From positions 1 through 64,000 of the forward strand of contig NZ_LQPW01000140.1 in assembly GCF_002116635.1 (NCBI RefSeq): a stretch of DNA of 64,000 nt, in the 5' to 3' direction. Below, piece after piece: positions 34,066 to 43,338 of this stretch. The position numbers and the translations under genes are program-made. This stretch comes from Mycobacterium szulgai. Lineage in GTDB: Bacteria; Actinomycetota; Actinomycetes; Mycobacteriales; Mycobacteriaceae. The notes under the pieces were generated by a model. That model ran no database searches. It had not been told where the DNA came from and worked only from the letters and a program-made list of their open reading frames with translations. Every line of letters begins with the position of its first letter. The first letter of the stretch is position 1.

Positions 34066-37050
34066 TCAAGTCCCGAACACCTTGCGCACCACCGCTTTTG
34101 CCCGCCGGGTGACCCGCAGATAGTTGTCCAGGAATTCACCGCCGTCATCGTTTGGCCAGCCCGCCGCGACCGCGACCGCGTTGAGCTGGCGCCCGGGCCC
34201 GGGCAGCTGGTCGGTGGGTCGGCCGCGCACCAGCACCAGCGCGTTGCGGGCTCGGGTGGCGGTCAGCCAGGCCTGGCGCAGCAGCTCCACCTCGTCCTCG
34301 GGCACCAGGCCGGCGGCGGCGATCGCATCCAGAGACTGCAGCGTCGATGTGTTGTGCAGAGCCGGGATCTCATGCGCGTAGCGCAACTGCATGAGCTGCA
34401 CGGTCCATTCAATGTCCGCCAGGCCGCCACGACCCAGCTTGGTGTGCGTGTTGGGGTCGGCGCCACGCGGCAACCGCTCGGACTCGACACGTGCCTTGAT
34501 ACGGCGAATCTCGCGCACCGCCTCGGCCGACACGCCGCCCGGCGGGTAGCGCGTCTTGTCGGCCAGCAGCAGGAACCGCTGCCCCAGCTCCGCGTCGCCG
34601 GCGACCGCATGCGCACGCAGCAGCGCCTGGATCTCCCAGGGCTGCGCCCAATTCTCGTAATAGGCCGCATACGAAGCCAGAGTGCGCACCAGCGGACCGT
34701 TGCGCCCCTCCGGACGCAGATTGGCGTCCACCTCCAGCGGCGGGTCGACGCTGGGTGTTCCCAACTGCGCTCGAACCTGCTCGGCGATCGATGTCGACCA
34801 CTTCACCGCCTGCGAGTCATCCACGCCGGCGGCCGGCTCGCAGACGAACATCACGTCGGCGTCCGACCCGTAGCCCAGCTCGGCGCCACCCAGCCGGCCC
34901 ATGCCGATGACCGAAATAGCCGCCGGTGCCCGGCCGTCTGCGGGAAGGTTGTTCCGGATCACCGCATCCAGGGCAGCTTGCAGTACCGCCACCCACACCG
35001 AGGTGAGCGCGCGGCAGACGTCGGTGACCTCGAGCAGTCCCAGCAAATCCGCCGAACCGATGCGCGCCAGTTCTCGACGGCGCAGCGTGCGCGCGGCTGC
35101 GATCGCGCGATCTGCCTCGGGGTGACGGCCGGCCGAGGCGATCAGCGCTCTGGCCACCGCCTCGGGTTCGGTCTCGAGCAACTTCGGTCCCGACGGCCCG
35201 TCGCCGTATATCTGGATTACCTCCGGTGCGCGCATCAACAAGTCCGGCACATACGCGGAGGTACCGAGCACGTGCATGAGCCGCCTGGCTACCGCCGGCC
35301 GGTCGCGCAGGGTCGCCAGGTACCAGCTCTGAGTGGCCAGGCTTTCGCTGAGTCGCCGGTAGGCCAGCAGCCCGCCGTCGGGATCCGGCGCATATGACAT
35401 CCAGTCCAGCAACCTGGGCAGCAGCACCGACTGCACCCGCCCGCGCCGTCCGCTCTGATTGACCAGCGCCGACATGTGTTTCAGCGCGGTCTGCGGACCC
35501 ACGTAGCCCAAGGCAGCCAGCTGGCGTTCGGCGGCCTCCGACGTCATGCCATGGGCGATCTCCAGACCGGCGGCCCCGACCGATTCCAACAGCGGCTGAT
35601 AGAAGAGCTTGGCGTGCAGCCGGGACACCCGCACGTTCTGGTGCTTGAGTTCCTCCCGCAACACCCCGGCCGCGTCGTGGCGGCCGTCGGGCCGGATGTG
35701 GGCGGCACGCGCCAGCCACCGCACCGCCTCTTCGTCGTCCGGCTCGGGCAGCAGGTGTGTGCGTTTGAGCCGTTGCAGCTGCAGCCGGTGCTCGAGCAGC
35801 CGGAGGAACTCGTAGGAGGCGGTCAGGTTCGCCGCGTCCTCGCGTCCGATGTACCCGCCTTCGCTCAACGCCGCCATCGCGTCCACCGTCGACGCCACGT
35901 GCAGGGACTCGTCGCGCCGGCCGTGTACCAGCTGCAGCAGCTGCACGGCGAACTCGACATCGCGCAGCCCGCCACTACCGAGTTTGAGTTCCCGGCCGCG
36001 AACCTCGGCGGGCACCAACTGCTCGACGCGGCGCCGCATCGCCTGCACCTCGACCACGAAATCTTCCCGCTCGCATGCCGTCCAGACCATCGGCATGAGC
36101 GCCGCCACGTAGCGCTCACCGAGTTCCGGGTCACCGGCCGCCGGGCGGGCTTTCAGCAACGCCTGGAACTCCCAGGTCTTTGCCCAGCGCTGGTAGTAGG
36201 CGACGTGTGATTCCAGCGTGCGGACGAGCTCGCCACTGCGGCCTTCCGGGCGCAGCGCGGCATCCACCTCGAAGAACGCGGTCGAGGCCACCCGCATCAT
36301 CTCACCGGCGACACGGATGCTCTGTGCGTCTGCGCGCTCGGCAACGAAGATCACGTCGACGTCGCTGACGTAATTCAGTTCTCGCGCACCGCATTTGCCC
36401 ATCGCGATGACGGCTAGACGCGGCCGTGCACGGTCCCCACACACGGTGTCTTCGGCCACCCGCAGCGCCGCCATCAGGGCGGCGTCCGCGGTGTCGGCCA
36501 GCTGCGCGGCGACTGTGGTGAACGGCAGCACCGGCTCGTCCTCGACCGTCGCGGCCAGGTCGAGTGCGGCCAGCACCAGCAGGTGGTCGCGGTAGCGGGC
36601 GCGCAACCGGTGCAGCAGCGAGTTCGGCTCCTCCGCCGATTCCTCGATACAGTCGGTGAACGACTGGCGCAGCTGATCGCCGCTGGGCAGATTCACCTTG
36701 CCGCGCAACAACTTCCACGACTGCGGGTTGGCCACCAGGTGGTCCCCCAACGCCAGCGATGCACCCAGCACGGCGAACAGCCGTCCGCGCAGACTGCGTT
36801 CGCTGAGTAGGGCCGCGTTCAGCTCGTCCCATCCGGTGTCCGGGTTCTCGGCCAGCCGGACCATGGCGCGCAGCGCGGCATCGGCATCGGCGGCCCGCGA
36901 CAGCGACCACAGCAGGTCGATATGGGCTTGGTCGTCGCGCTCGGTCCAGCCCAGTTGCGCCAGCCGGGCTTCGGCCTGGGCATCGACCAAGCCAAGCCGC
37001 CCGACGCTGGGCAACTTCGGTCGCTGCGTCGCCGGTTTGGTCACGACCAT
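34066..37050 (-). CDS. glnE: Glutamine synthetase adenylyltransferase / adenylyl-removing enzyme (GlnE)
   Basis: GlnE attaches AMP to, and removes it from, the glutamine synthetase tyrosine according to nitrogen status. The 994-residue product has the same length as Rv2221c. Two nucleotidyltransferase domains are visible: the N-terminal deadenylylation domain with MGKCGARELNYVSDVDV (about 215-230) and the C-terminal adenylylation domain with MGRLGGAELGYGSDADV (about 715-730). GlnE is essential in M. tuberculosis. It lies between glnA1 and glnA2; glnA2 begins 1.4 kb upstream on the same strand. Confidence 0.96.
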   Translation of the reverse strand: MVVTKPATQRPKLPSVGRLGLVDAQAEARLAQLGWTERDDQAHIDLLWSLSRAADADAALRAMVRLAENPDTGWDELNAALLSERSLRGRLFAVLGASLALGDHLVANPQSWKLLRGKVNLPSGDQLRQSFTDCIEESAEEPNSLLHRLRARYRDHLLVLAALDLAATVEDEPVLPFTTVAAQLADTADAALMAALRVAEDTVCGDRARPRLAVIAMGKCGARELNYVSDVDVIFVAERADAQSIRVAGEMMRVASTAFFEVDAALRPEGRSGELVRTLESHVAYYQRWAKTWEFQALLKARPAAGDPELGERYVAALMPMVWTACEREDFVVEVQAMRRRVEQLVPAEVRGRELKLGSGGLRDVEFAVQLLQLVHGRRDESLHVASTVDAMAALSEGGYIGREDAANLTASYEFLRLLEHRLQLQRLKRTHLLPEPDDEEAVRWLARAAHIRPDGRHDAAGVLREELKHQNVRVSRLHAKLFYQPLLESVGAAGLEIAHGMTSEAAERQLAALGYVGPQTALKHMSALVNQSGRRGRVQSVLLPRLLDWMSYAPDPDGGLLAYRRLSESLATQSWYLATLRDRPAVARRLMHVLGTSAYVPDLLMRAPEVIQIYGDGPSGPKLLETEPEAVARALIASAGRHPEADRAIAAARTLRRRELARIGSADLLGLLEVTDVCRALTSVWVAVLQAALDAVIRNNLPADGRAPAAISVIGMGRLGGAELGYGSDADVMFVCEPAAGVDDSQAVKWSTSIAEQVRAQLGTPSVDPPLEVDANLRPEGRNGPLVRTLASYAAYYENWAQPWEIQALLRAHAVAGDAELGQRFLLLADKTRYPPGGVSAEAVREIRRIKARVESERLPRGADPNTHTKLGRGGLADIEWTVQLMQLRYAHEIPALHNTSTLQSLDAIAAAGLVPEDEVELLRQAWLTATRARNALVLVRGRPTDQLPGPGRQLNAVAVAAGWPNDDGGEFLDNYLRVTRRAKAVVRKVFGT

Positions 37051-37105
37051 GACGGTAGCGCACGGCGTCGCTGCCCCTCCAAAATGGAATGCGGGCTGCG
37101 ACCGG

Positions 37106-38446
37106 CTACAGCGACAGGTAAGTGCTCAGCTCGTAGGGCGTGACGTGGCTGCGGTAGTTGGCCCACTCGGTGCGCTTGTTACGCAAGAAGAAATCAAAAA
37201 CGTGCTCCCCCAACGCCTCCGCGACGAGTTCGGAAGCTTCCATGGCGCGCAGCGCACTGTCCAGGCTGGACGGCAGCTCCCGGTAACCCATGGCGCGGCG
37301 TTCCTCGGGGGTCAGATCCCAGACGTTGTCCTCGGCCTGCGGCCCCAGCACGTACCCCTTCTCCACGCCGCGCAGACCGGCCGCCAATAAGACGGCAAAC
37401 GTCAAGTACGGGTTGCACGCCGAGTCGGGACTGCGTACCTCGATCCGCCGCGACGAGGTCTTGTGCGGCGTGTACATCGGCACCCGTACCAAGGCGGACC
37501 GGTTGGCCGCCCCCCACGACGCCGCGGTGGGCGCCTCGCCGCCCTGCACCAGCCGCTTGTAGGAGTTGACCCATTGGTTGGTGACCGCGCTTATCTCCGA
37601 TGCGTGCTCGAGGATCCCAGCAATGAAGGACTTGCCGACTTCGGACAGCTGCAGCGGATCGTCGTCGCTGTGGAAGGCGTTGACGTCGCCCTCGAACAGG
37701 CTCATGTGGGTGTGCATCGCCGAGCCCGGGTGCTGCCCGAACGGCTTGGGCATGAACGACGCCCGCGCACCCTCCTCGAGTGCGACCTCCTTGATGACGT
37801 AACGGAACGTCATCACGTTGTCGGCCATCGACAGCGCGTCGGCGAAGCGCAGGTCGATCTCCTGCTGGCCGGGCGCGCCCTCGTGGTGGCTGAACTCCAC
37901 CGAGATGCCCATGAACTCCAGCGCATCGATCGCGTGCCGGCGAAAGTTCGAGGCCGAGTCGTGCACGGCTTGGTCGAAGTAGCCGGCGTTGTCCACCGGA
38001 ACGGGCACCGAGCCGTCGTCCGGTCCGGACTTCAACAAAAAGAACTCGATTTCTGGATGCACGTAGCAGGAGAAACCGAGCTCGTTGGCCTTGGTGAGCT
38101 GGCGCCGCAGCACATGACGCGGGTCCGCCCAGGAGGGCGAGCCGTCCGGCATGGTGATGTCGCAGAACATCCGCGCCGAGTGATGGTGGCCGGAAGCGGT
38201 GGCCCAGGGCAACACCTGGAAGGTCGACGGATCCGGGTGTGCCACGGTGTCGGATTCGGACACCCGCGCAAAGCCCTCGATCGACGATCCGTCGAAGCCG
38301 ATGCCCTCCTCGAACGCGCCTTCGAGCTCCGCGGGTGCGATCGCAACCGACTTGAGGTAACCGAGCACGTCTGTGAACCAGAGCCGGACGAAGCGGATGT
38401 CCCGTTCTTCCAGGGTGCGGAGGACGAATTCCTTCTGTCGGTCCAT
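37106..38446 (-). CDS. glnA2: Glutamine synthetase type I, second copy (GlnA2)
   Basis: The 446-residue product is a shorter GS I-alpha type protein starting at ATG 38446 (MDRQKEFVLRTLEE). It has IGFDGSSIEGFARV, the metal site PEIEFFLL, KPFGQHPGSAMHTHMSL and NRSALVRVP. The adenylylation loop of GlnA1 (DLYELPPEE) is replaced by VWDLTPEERR, so this copy lacks the target Tyr. Its M. tuberculosis counterpart is Rv2222c, reported to be dispensable. It may act on other amine substrates (inference). Confidence 0.94.
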   Translation of the reverse strand: MDRQKEFVLRTLEERDIRFVRLWFTDVLGYLKSVAIAPAELEGAFEEGIGFDGSSIEGFARVSESDTVAHPDPSTFQVLPWATASGHHHSARMFCDITMPDGSPSWADPRHVLRRQLTKANELGFSCYVHPEIEFFLLKSGPDDGSVPVPVDNAGYFDQAVHDSASNFRRHAIDALEFMGISVEFSHHEGAPGQQEIDLRFADALSMADNVMTFRYVIKEVALEEGARASFMPKPFGQHPGSAMHTHMSLFEGDVNAFHSDDDPLQLSEVGKSFIAGILEHASEISAVTNQWVNSYKRLVQGGEAPTAASWGAANRSALVRVPMYTPHKTSSRRIEVRSPDSACNPYLTFAVLLAAGLRGVEKGYVLGPQAEDNVWDLTPEERRAMGYRELPSSLDSALRAMEASELVAEALGEHVFDFFLRNKRTEWANYRSHVTPYELSTYLSL

Positions 38447-38541
38447 ACCCGAACAGTAGGCACGTTGTGTTAATTCGGTGTTACGGGCGCCCGGTCAGAC
38501 GCGTTGCAAGCTGCTAGGACACCGGATTTGCGTTCCGCGTG

Positions 38542-40110
38542 TCAGCACCGCACGTTGGCCGCAGGCGGCGTCAGGTCGAGGAAGTAGCGCACCGCAGCGG
38601 TGTCCACACACTGGTTGCCGTTGAACACCACGGTGTGCTGTGTCCCGTCGAAGGTGATCAGCGGGGCGCCCAGCTGGCGGGCCAGGTCCACGCCGGCCTG
38701 ATAGGGGGTGGCGGGGTCGTGGGTGGTGGAGACCACGACAACCTTGCCCGGCGCCGCCGGTGTCGCGGGGTGCGGCGTGGAGGTGGCCGGCACCGGCCAC
38801 ATCGCGCACAGATCGCGCGGGGCCGCGCCGGTGAACTGACCGTAGGACAGGAACGGAGCCACCTCACGAATCTTGCGGTCGGCCGCGACCCAGGGCGCCG
38901 GATCGGTTGGCGTCGGCGCGTCGACGCAACGGATCGCGTTGAAGGCGTCCTGGTCGTTGTCATAGTGTCCCTGGCGGTCCCGACCCTGGTAATCGTCGGC
39001 GAGCAGCAGCAGGTCGCCGGCGTTGGTGCCGCGCTGCAATCCGACCAGTCCGCTGGTCAGGTACTTCCAATGACTCGGGGTGTACAGAGCGTTGATGGTG
39101 CCGGTGGTTGCGTCGGCGTAGCTGAGGCCGCGCGGATCAGACGTCTTGCCCGGCTTGGCGACCAGCGGGTCGACCAGAGCGTGGTACCGGGCGACCCACT
39201 GAGCCGGGTCGGTGCCCAGCGGGCAGGCCGCCGACTTGGCGCAGTCCGCGGCGTAGTCGTTGAAAACCGTTTGGAATCCTGCCATCTGGTTGATGGTTTC
39301 ATCGATCGGCCCGACGGTCGGGTCGATGGCGCCGTCGAGGACCATCGACCGCACGTGCGCACTGAACCGCTCGATGTAGGCCGTACCCAGCTCGGTGCCG
39401 TAGCTGTAGCCGAGGTAGTTGAGCTGCTCGTCGCCCAGCGCCTGGCGGACCATGTCCATATCGCGGGCGGTAGACGCGGTGCCGACGTTGGCCAGGAACT
39501 CCTGGCCGATCCGGTCGACGCAATGCTGGGCCAATTCCTGGTAGACCTGCTCGATGTGGGCCACCCCGGCCGGGCTGTAGTCGACCATCGGGTCGCGCCG
39601 GTAGGCGTCGAATTCGGCATCGGTGCGACACCGCAACGTCGGCGTCGAGTGGCCGACGCCTCTGGGGTCGAAGCCCACCAGATCGAAGTTGCGGGCGATT
39701 TCGGTGTCCTTGAGCTCGGGTGCCATCCCGGCCACCATGTCGACCGCGGACGCCCCCGGGCCGCCCGGATTGACGAACAGCGACCCGATCCGCTGGCCCG
39801 TCGCCGGGATGCGGATCACCGCCAGCTTGGCCTGTGCCCCACCGGGTTTGTCGTAGTTGACCGGAACCGACACCGTCGCGCACTGAGCGGTGGGAATATC
39901 GGCGACGTCATCAACGAAGCTGCGGCAGGAGCCCCAATTCTGTTGCGGCACCGCGACTGGGGCCGCTGGACTCTGCGTCTGACCGGTGTCGGCTTCCGGA
40001 GTCGCGCCGGCCGACGGCAGTCCCCCCGATTGCCCAGCGAGCGTCAGACCAACTGACAGCAGCGCCGAGCTCAACGTTCTCAGGCGCCACATGGCCGTTG
40101 ATCTTGTCAC
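38542..40110 (-). CDS. Secreted alpha/beta-hydrolase protease/esterase, Hip1 paralogue (Rv2223c-like)
   Basis: The product is 522 residues from GTG 40110, or 516 from ATG 40092 (MWRLRTLSSALL), which begins a clear signal peptide cut near SAGATP. It belongs to the tripeptidyl-aminopeptidase/SCO7095-like serine hydrolase family: nucleophile GYSYGT, acid in HDPATPY and His in GTQHTVVF are all present. INPGGPGASAVD marks the oxyanion region. It is a tandem paralogue of the Hip1 gene just upstream. Unlike Hip1 it has no lipobox cysteine, so it may be fully secreted. Confidence 0.87.
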   Translation of the reverse strand: MTRSTAMWRLRTLSSALLSVGLTLAGQSGGLPSAGATPEADTGQTQSPAAPVAVPQQNWGSCRSFVDDVADIPTAQCATVSVPVNYDKPGGAQAKLAVIRIPATGQRIGSLFVNPGGPGASAVDMVAGMAPELKDTEIARNFDLVGFDPRGVGHSTPTLRCRTDAEFDAYRRDPMVDYSPAGVAHIEQVYQELAQHCVDRIGQEFLANVGTASTARDMDMVRQALGDEQLNYLGYSYGTELGTAYIERFSAHVRSMVLDGAIDPTVGPIDETINQMAGFQTVFNDYAADCAKSAACPLGTDPAQWVARYHALVDPLVAKPGKTSDPRGLSYADATTGTINALYTPSHWKYLTSGLVGLQRGTNAGDLLLLADDYQGRDRQGHYDNDQDAFNAIRCVDAPTPTDPAPWVAADRKIREVAPFLSYGQFTGAAPRDLCAMWPVPATSTPHPATPAAPGKVVVVSTTHDPATPYQAGVDLARQLGAPLITFDGTQHTVVFNGNQCVDTAAVRYFLDLTPPAANVRC

Positions 40111-40193
40111 CCGTCAGTACCGCGTGGAGGCGCGAAACGGTCACGCCTTGATCTCATCTCGCTCTCGCCGAGCGTGTTGACGCGCCCGGCGAA

Positions 40194-41750
40194 CTAACAG
40201 GTGGCGCCGGCGGGCGGCGTGGTGCCGTTGATCAGATAAGCCGTCGCGTAGTCGTCGACACAGCTTTCGCCCTGGAACACCACCGTGTGCTGGGTTCCAT
40301 TGAAGGTCAACAAGGAGCCGTGCAGCTGGTTGGCCAGATCCACCCCGGCCTGATAAGGCGTGGCCGGGTCGTGAGTCGTGGACACGACGACGGTCGGAGC
40401 CAGACCCGGCGCCGAGACCACATGCGGCTTGCTGGTCGGCGGCACCGGCCAGAAGGCGCAGGACCCCAGCGGAGCATCACCGGTGAACTTGCCGTAACTC
40501 ATGAACGGCGCCACCTCGCGCGATCGGCGGTCCTCGTCGATGATCTTCGCGCGGTCGGTAATCGGTGGCTGGTCAACACAATTGATCGCCACCCGCGCGT
40601 CGGTGGAGTTGTTGTAATGGCCCTTCGAGTCGCGGCGCATATACATGTCGGCCAAGGCCAGCATCGTGTCGCCGCGATGGTCGACCAGCTCGGACAGGCC
40701 GTCGGTCAAGTGGTGCCACAGGCTCGGTGAGTACAGCGCCATGATGGTGCCCACGATGGCGTCGCTATAGCTCAGCCCGCGCGGGTCATTGGTTTTGGCC
40801 GGCCGGCTCACCCACAGGTTGTTGGGGTCGACCAGCGGGTCGACCAGGCTGTGGTAGACCTCGACGGCTTTGGCCGGGTCGGTGCCCAACGGGCAGCTGG
40901 AATCCTTGGCGCATTCGGCGGCATAGTCGTTGAACGCGTCCTGAAAACCCTTGGCCTGACGCAGATCTGCCTCGATGGGATCGGCGTTGGGATCCACAGC
41001 GCCGTCGAGAATCATTGCCCGCACCCGCTTCGGGAAGGCCTCGGCATAGGCCGAGCCGATCCGGGTGCCGTACGAGTAGCCCAGGTAGGTCAGCTTCTCG
41101 TCGCCCAACGCCGCGCGGATGGTGTCCATGTCCTTTGCGACATTGACGGTGCCGACGTTGGCCAAGAAGTTCTTGCCCATCTTGTCTACACAGCGCTGCA
41201 CGAATTGCTTGGTCTCGTCTTCGATGCGCGCCACACCCGCAGGGCTGTAGTCGACCTGCGGTTCGGCGCGCAACCGGTCGTTATCAGCGTCGGAATTACA
41301 CCAGATCGCCGGCCGCGAGGCCGCCACTCCGCGCGGGTCGAACCCGACCAGGTCAAAACGCTCGTGGACCTTTCTGGGCAGTGTCTGGAAAACGCCCAAC
41401 GCGGCCTCGATGCCCGATTCCCCGGGGCCGCCCGGATTGATCACCAAAGAGCCGATCTTGTCGCCGGTCGCCGGAAAGCGAATGAGCGCCAGCGTCGCCA
41501 CATCCGCATCGGGATGCGCGTAGTCGACGGGCACGGCGAGTTTGCCGCACAGTGCGCCGCCGGGGATCTTCACTCCCGGATTCGAGGAGCGGCACAACGT
41601 CCATTCGATCGGCTGGCCCAGCCTCGGCTCGGCCATGCGGGCCCGGCCGCCGACCACGCGGATGCAGCCCGCGGAAACCATCGCGACGGCCGCGATCGCG
41701 GTCCAGATCAGCAGCGTGCGCGCGAATGTGTCGCGGCGAGTCAGGCACAT
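40194..41750 (-). CDS. hip1: Carboxylesterase/serine protease Hip1 (CaeA), lipoprotein
   Basis: Hip1 (CaeA, Rv2224c) is a cell-wall-associated serine protease that cleaves the chaperone-like GroEL2 and shapes host immune responses in M. tuberculosis. The 518-residue product begins at ATG 41750 and has a signal peptide ending in a lipobox (MVSAGC). The catalytic triad motifs are GYSYGT (about 222-227), HDPATPY and GTQHTVVF. VINPGGPGESG is the oxyanion region. It is 84 bases upstream of its paralogue on the same strand. Confidence 0.93.
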   Translation of the reverse strand: MCLTRRDTFARTLLIWTAIAAVAMVSAGCIRVVGGRARMAEPRLGQPIEWTLCRSSNPGVKIPGGALCGKLAVPVDYAHPDADVATLALIRFPATGDKIGSLVINPGGPGESGIEAALGVFQTLPRKVHERFDLVGFDPRGVAASRPAIWCNSDADNDRLRAEPQVDYSPAGVARIEDETKQFVQRCVDKMGKNFLANVGTVNVAKDMDTIRAALGDEKLTYLGYSYGTRIGSAYAEAFPKRVRAMILDGAVDPNADPIEADLRQAKGFQDAFNDYAAECAKDSSCPLGTDPAKAVEVYHSLVDPLVDPNNLWVSRPAKTNDPRGLSYSDAIVGTIMALYSPSLWHHLTDGLSELVDHRGDTMLALADMYMRRDSKGHYNNSTDARVAINCVDQPPITDRAKIIDEDRRSREVAPFMSYGKFTGDAPLGSCAFWPVPPTSKPHVVSAPGLAPTVVVSTTHDPATPYQAGVDLANQLHGSLLTFNGTQHTVVFQGESCVDDYATAYLINGTTPPAGATC

Positions 41751-41798
41751 GGCAACCTATGGTGCCAGAGAAGGCCCAAGATGCTGGTGAGCGGCCGA

Positions 41799-43190
41799 TT
41801 AGTGGCTTGCCGCCAGCAGTTCTTCCATTCCGACGGCGAACTCGTCAGCCATCTCCCACAGGTCGGGCAGCAGGTCAGGGCATGAGATGAGCCCGACATC
41901 GAGCTTGCCGTTCAGCGACATCACGGTGATGTTGAGTCCCGAGCCGTGAAAGATCGGCCCCAGTGGATACATCGCCTTGACCTCGCAACCCAGCATGTAC
42001 AGCGGAATCTGCGGCCCCGGCACATTGGAGACCACCAGATTGTGCACCGGCAGGCTCTCGGTTAACCGGGTGCTGGCATAGAACCGCATCGCGATCCCGA
42101 AAACGGCCGGGGCGGCGAACTGCGTCCAGTCCTGCAACAGAGTGGCCCCGATGGCCGAACTGTGTTGCTTGGCAACCGAATTCGCTTCAGCGATTGTCTT
42201 TAGCCGCTGTATCGGGTCGGCGATCTGGGTATGCAGGCTGGCGAACATCGCCGAAACCTGATTGCGGCCGGGGCGATCGGACTTGCCGTGCACCGACACC
42301 GGGACCGAGGCCACCAGCGACGTGTCGGGCAGGGAATTCCGCTCGGCCAGGTATTGCCGCAGCACCCCCGAGACCAGCGCCATCACCACGTCGTTGACCT
42401 TGACGCCGAACTGGTCCTTCACCGTCTTGACGTCCGCGAGGTCCAGTTGGGCATAGGCGATGTTGCGACGGCCGCTGACGCTGGCGTTGAAAACGGTTCG
42501 CGGCGCGGCGAACGGGCGTGCCATGGTCAGGCCGTCACGGGCCCGCAGCACCGTGGCGACCACGGAGTTCACCGTCTCGGGCAATACATTGGCCAGCTGC
42601 AGCGGCCGGGTGGCGAACCTGAGCAGGCCGCCCGCGGCGATCTGCCAGCCACTGCCAGCGCCGACGCCGTCGACGGGCTCCGGCGCCGGCGCGTCGGGTT
42701 CGGTGGTGCACAGCTGCGACAGGAGGTTCGCGCCGGTCACCCCGTCGACCCCGGCGTGATGCACCTTGGTCATCACCCCGATGCGGCCCTTGTGATGGCA
42801 ATCGGTGCCGGCGACGCCCTCGATGACCCACATCTCCCACAGCGGCCGCCTGCGATCCAGCGGCAGCGAGGCGATGTGGCCGCAGATCTCCGACATCTCC
42901 GCTCGCCCGCCGGGCGTCGGCAGCCCGATGCGGTGCAGATGGCGGTCGAGTTCGAAGTTCTCGTCGTCGACCCAGACCGGATGGTCCAGGTTCAACGGGC
43001 TGTTGGCAATCTTTTCCCGAAACTCGGGCATCGCTTTGACGCGCAGCGACATTGCATCGCGCAGCCGGTCAAAGGTGTAGCCACCGGGCATGGTCGAGGT
43101 ATCCAGCTCCATGATCGAGCAAACATGCATCGGCTGGGAGGAGGTTTCCAGGTACAGGAAGCTGGCGTCGAGGCCACTGAGCCGTTGCAT
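41799..43190 (-). CDS. Wax ester synthase / diacylglycerol acyltransferase (WS/DGAT)
   Basis: It should esterify diacylglycerol or fatty alcohols with acyl-CoA to form triacylglycerol or wax esters, a carbon store used in dormancy. The 463-residue product (ATG 43190, MQRLSGLDASFLYLE) has the catalytic HHAGVDG motif at about 143-149 (HHxxxDG) and the C-terminal NVPGPQIPLYMLGCEV motif typical of actinobacterial DGATs. It follows after the hip1 start on the same strand (48-base gap to hip1). M. tuberculosis has many such paralogues but, as I recall, none here. Confidence 0.9.
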   Translation of the reverse strand: MQRLSGLDASFLYLETSSQPMHVCSIMELDTSTMPGGYTFDRLRDAMSLRVKAMPEFREKIANSPLNLDHPVWVDDENFELDRHLHRIGLPTPGGRAEMSEICGHIASLPLDRRRPLWEMWVIEGVAGTDCHHKGRIGVMTKVHHAGVDGVTGANLLSQLCTTEPDAPAPEPVDGVGAGSGWQIAAGGLLRFATRPLQLANVLPETVNSVVATVLRARDGLTMARPFAAPRTVFNASVSGRRNIAYAQLDLADVKTVKDQFGVKVNDVVMALVSGVLRQYLAERNSLPDTSLVASVPVSVHGKSDRPGRNQVSAMFASLHTQIADPIQRLKTIAEANSVAKQHSSAIGATLLQDWTQFAAPAVFGIAMRFYASTRLTESLPVHNLVVSNVPGPQIPLYMLGCEVKAMYPLGPIFHGSGLNITVMSLNGKLDVGLISCPDLLPDLWEMADEFAVGMEELLAASH

Positions 43191-43207
43191 CCGCAGATGG
43201 TATGCCC

Positions 43208-43225
43208 CCGTGGCACACCCCACGG
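43208..43225. other. Short inverted repeat between WS/DGAT gene and panB
   Basis: CCGTGG and CCACGG arms of six bases with a six-base loop lie just upstream of the WS/DGAT start codon (43190) and about 115 bases upstream of panB. It could be an operator or part of a leader hairpin; it may also be chance in GC-rich DNA. Confidence 0.2.
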
Positions 43226-43338
43226 TGCATTTGTATCGACAAGATGGCAGACTGTTGGGGTCAGACGAACCCGGGGACCCTGTCCAGGCGAAAACCTGAG
43301 GGCCACGAGGATCGACCCGACCACCACTAGGGACAATG

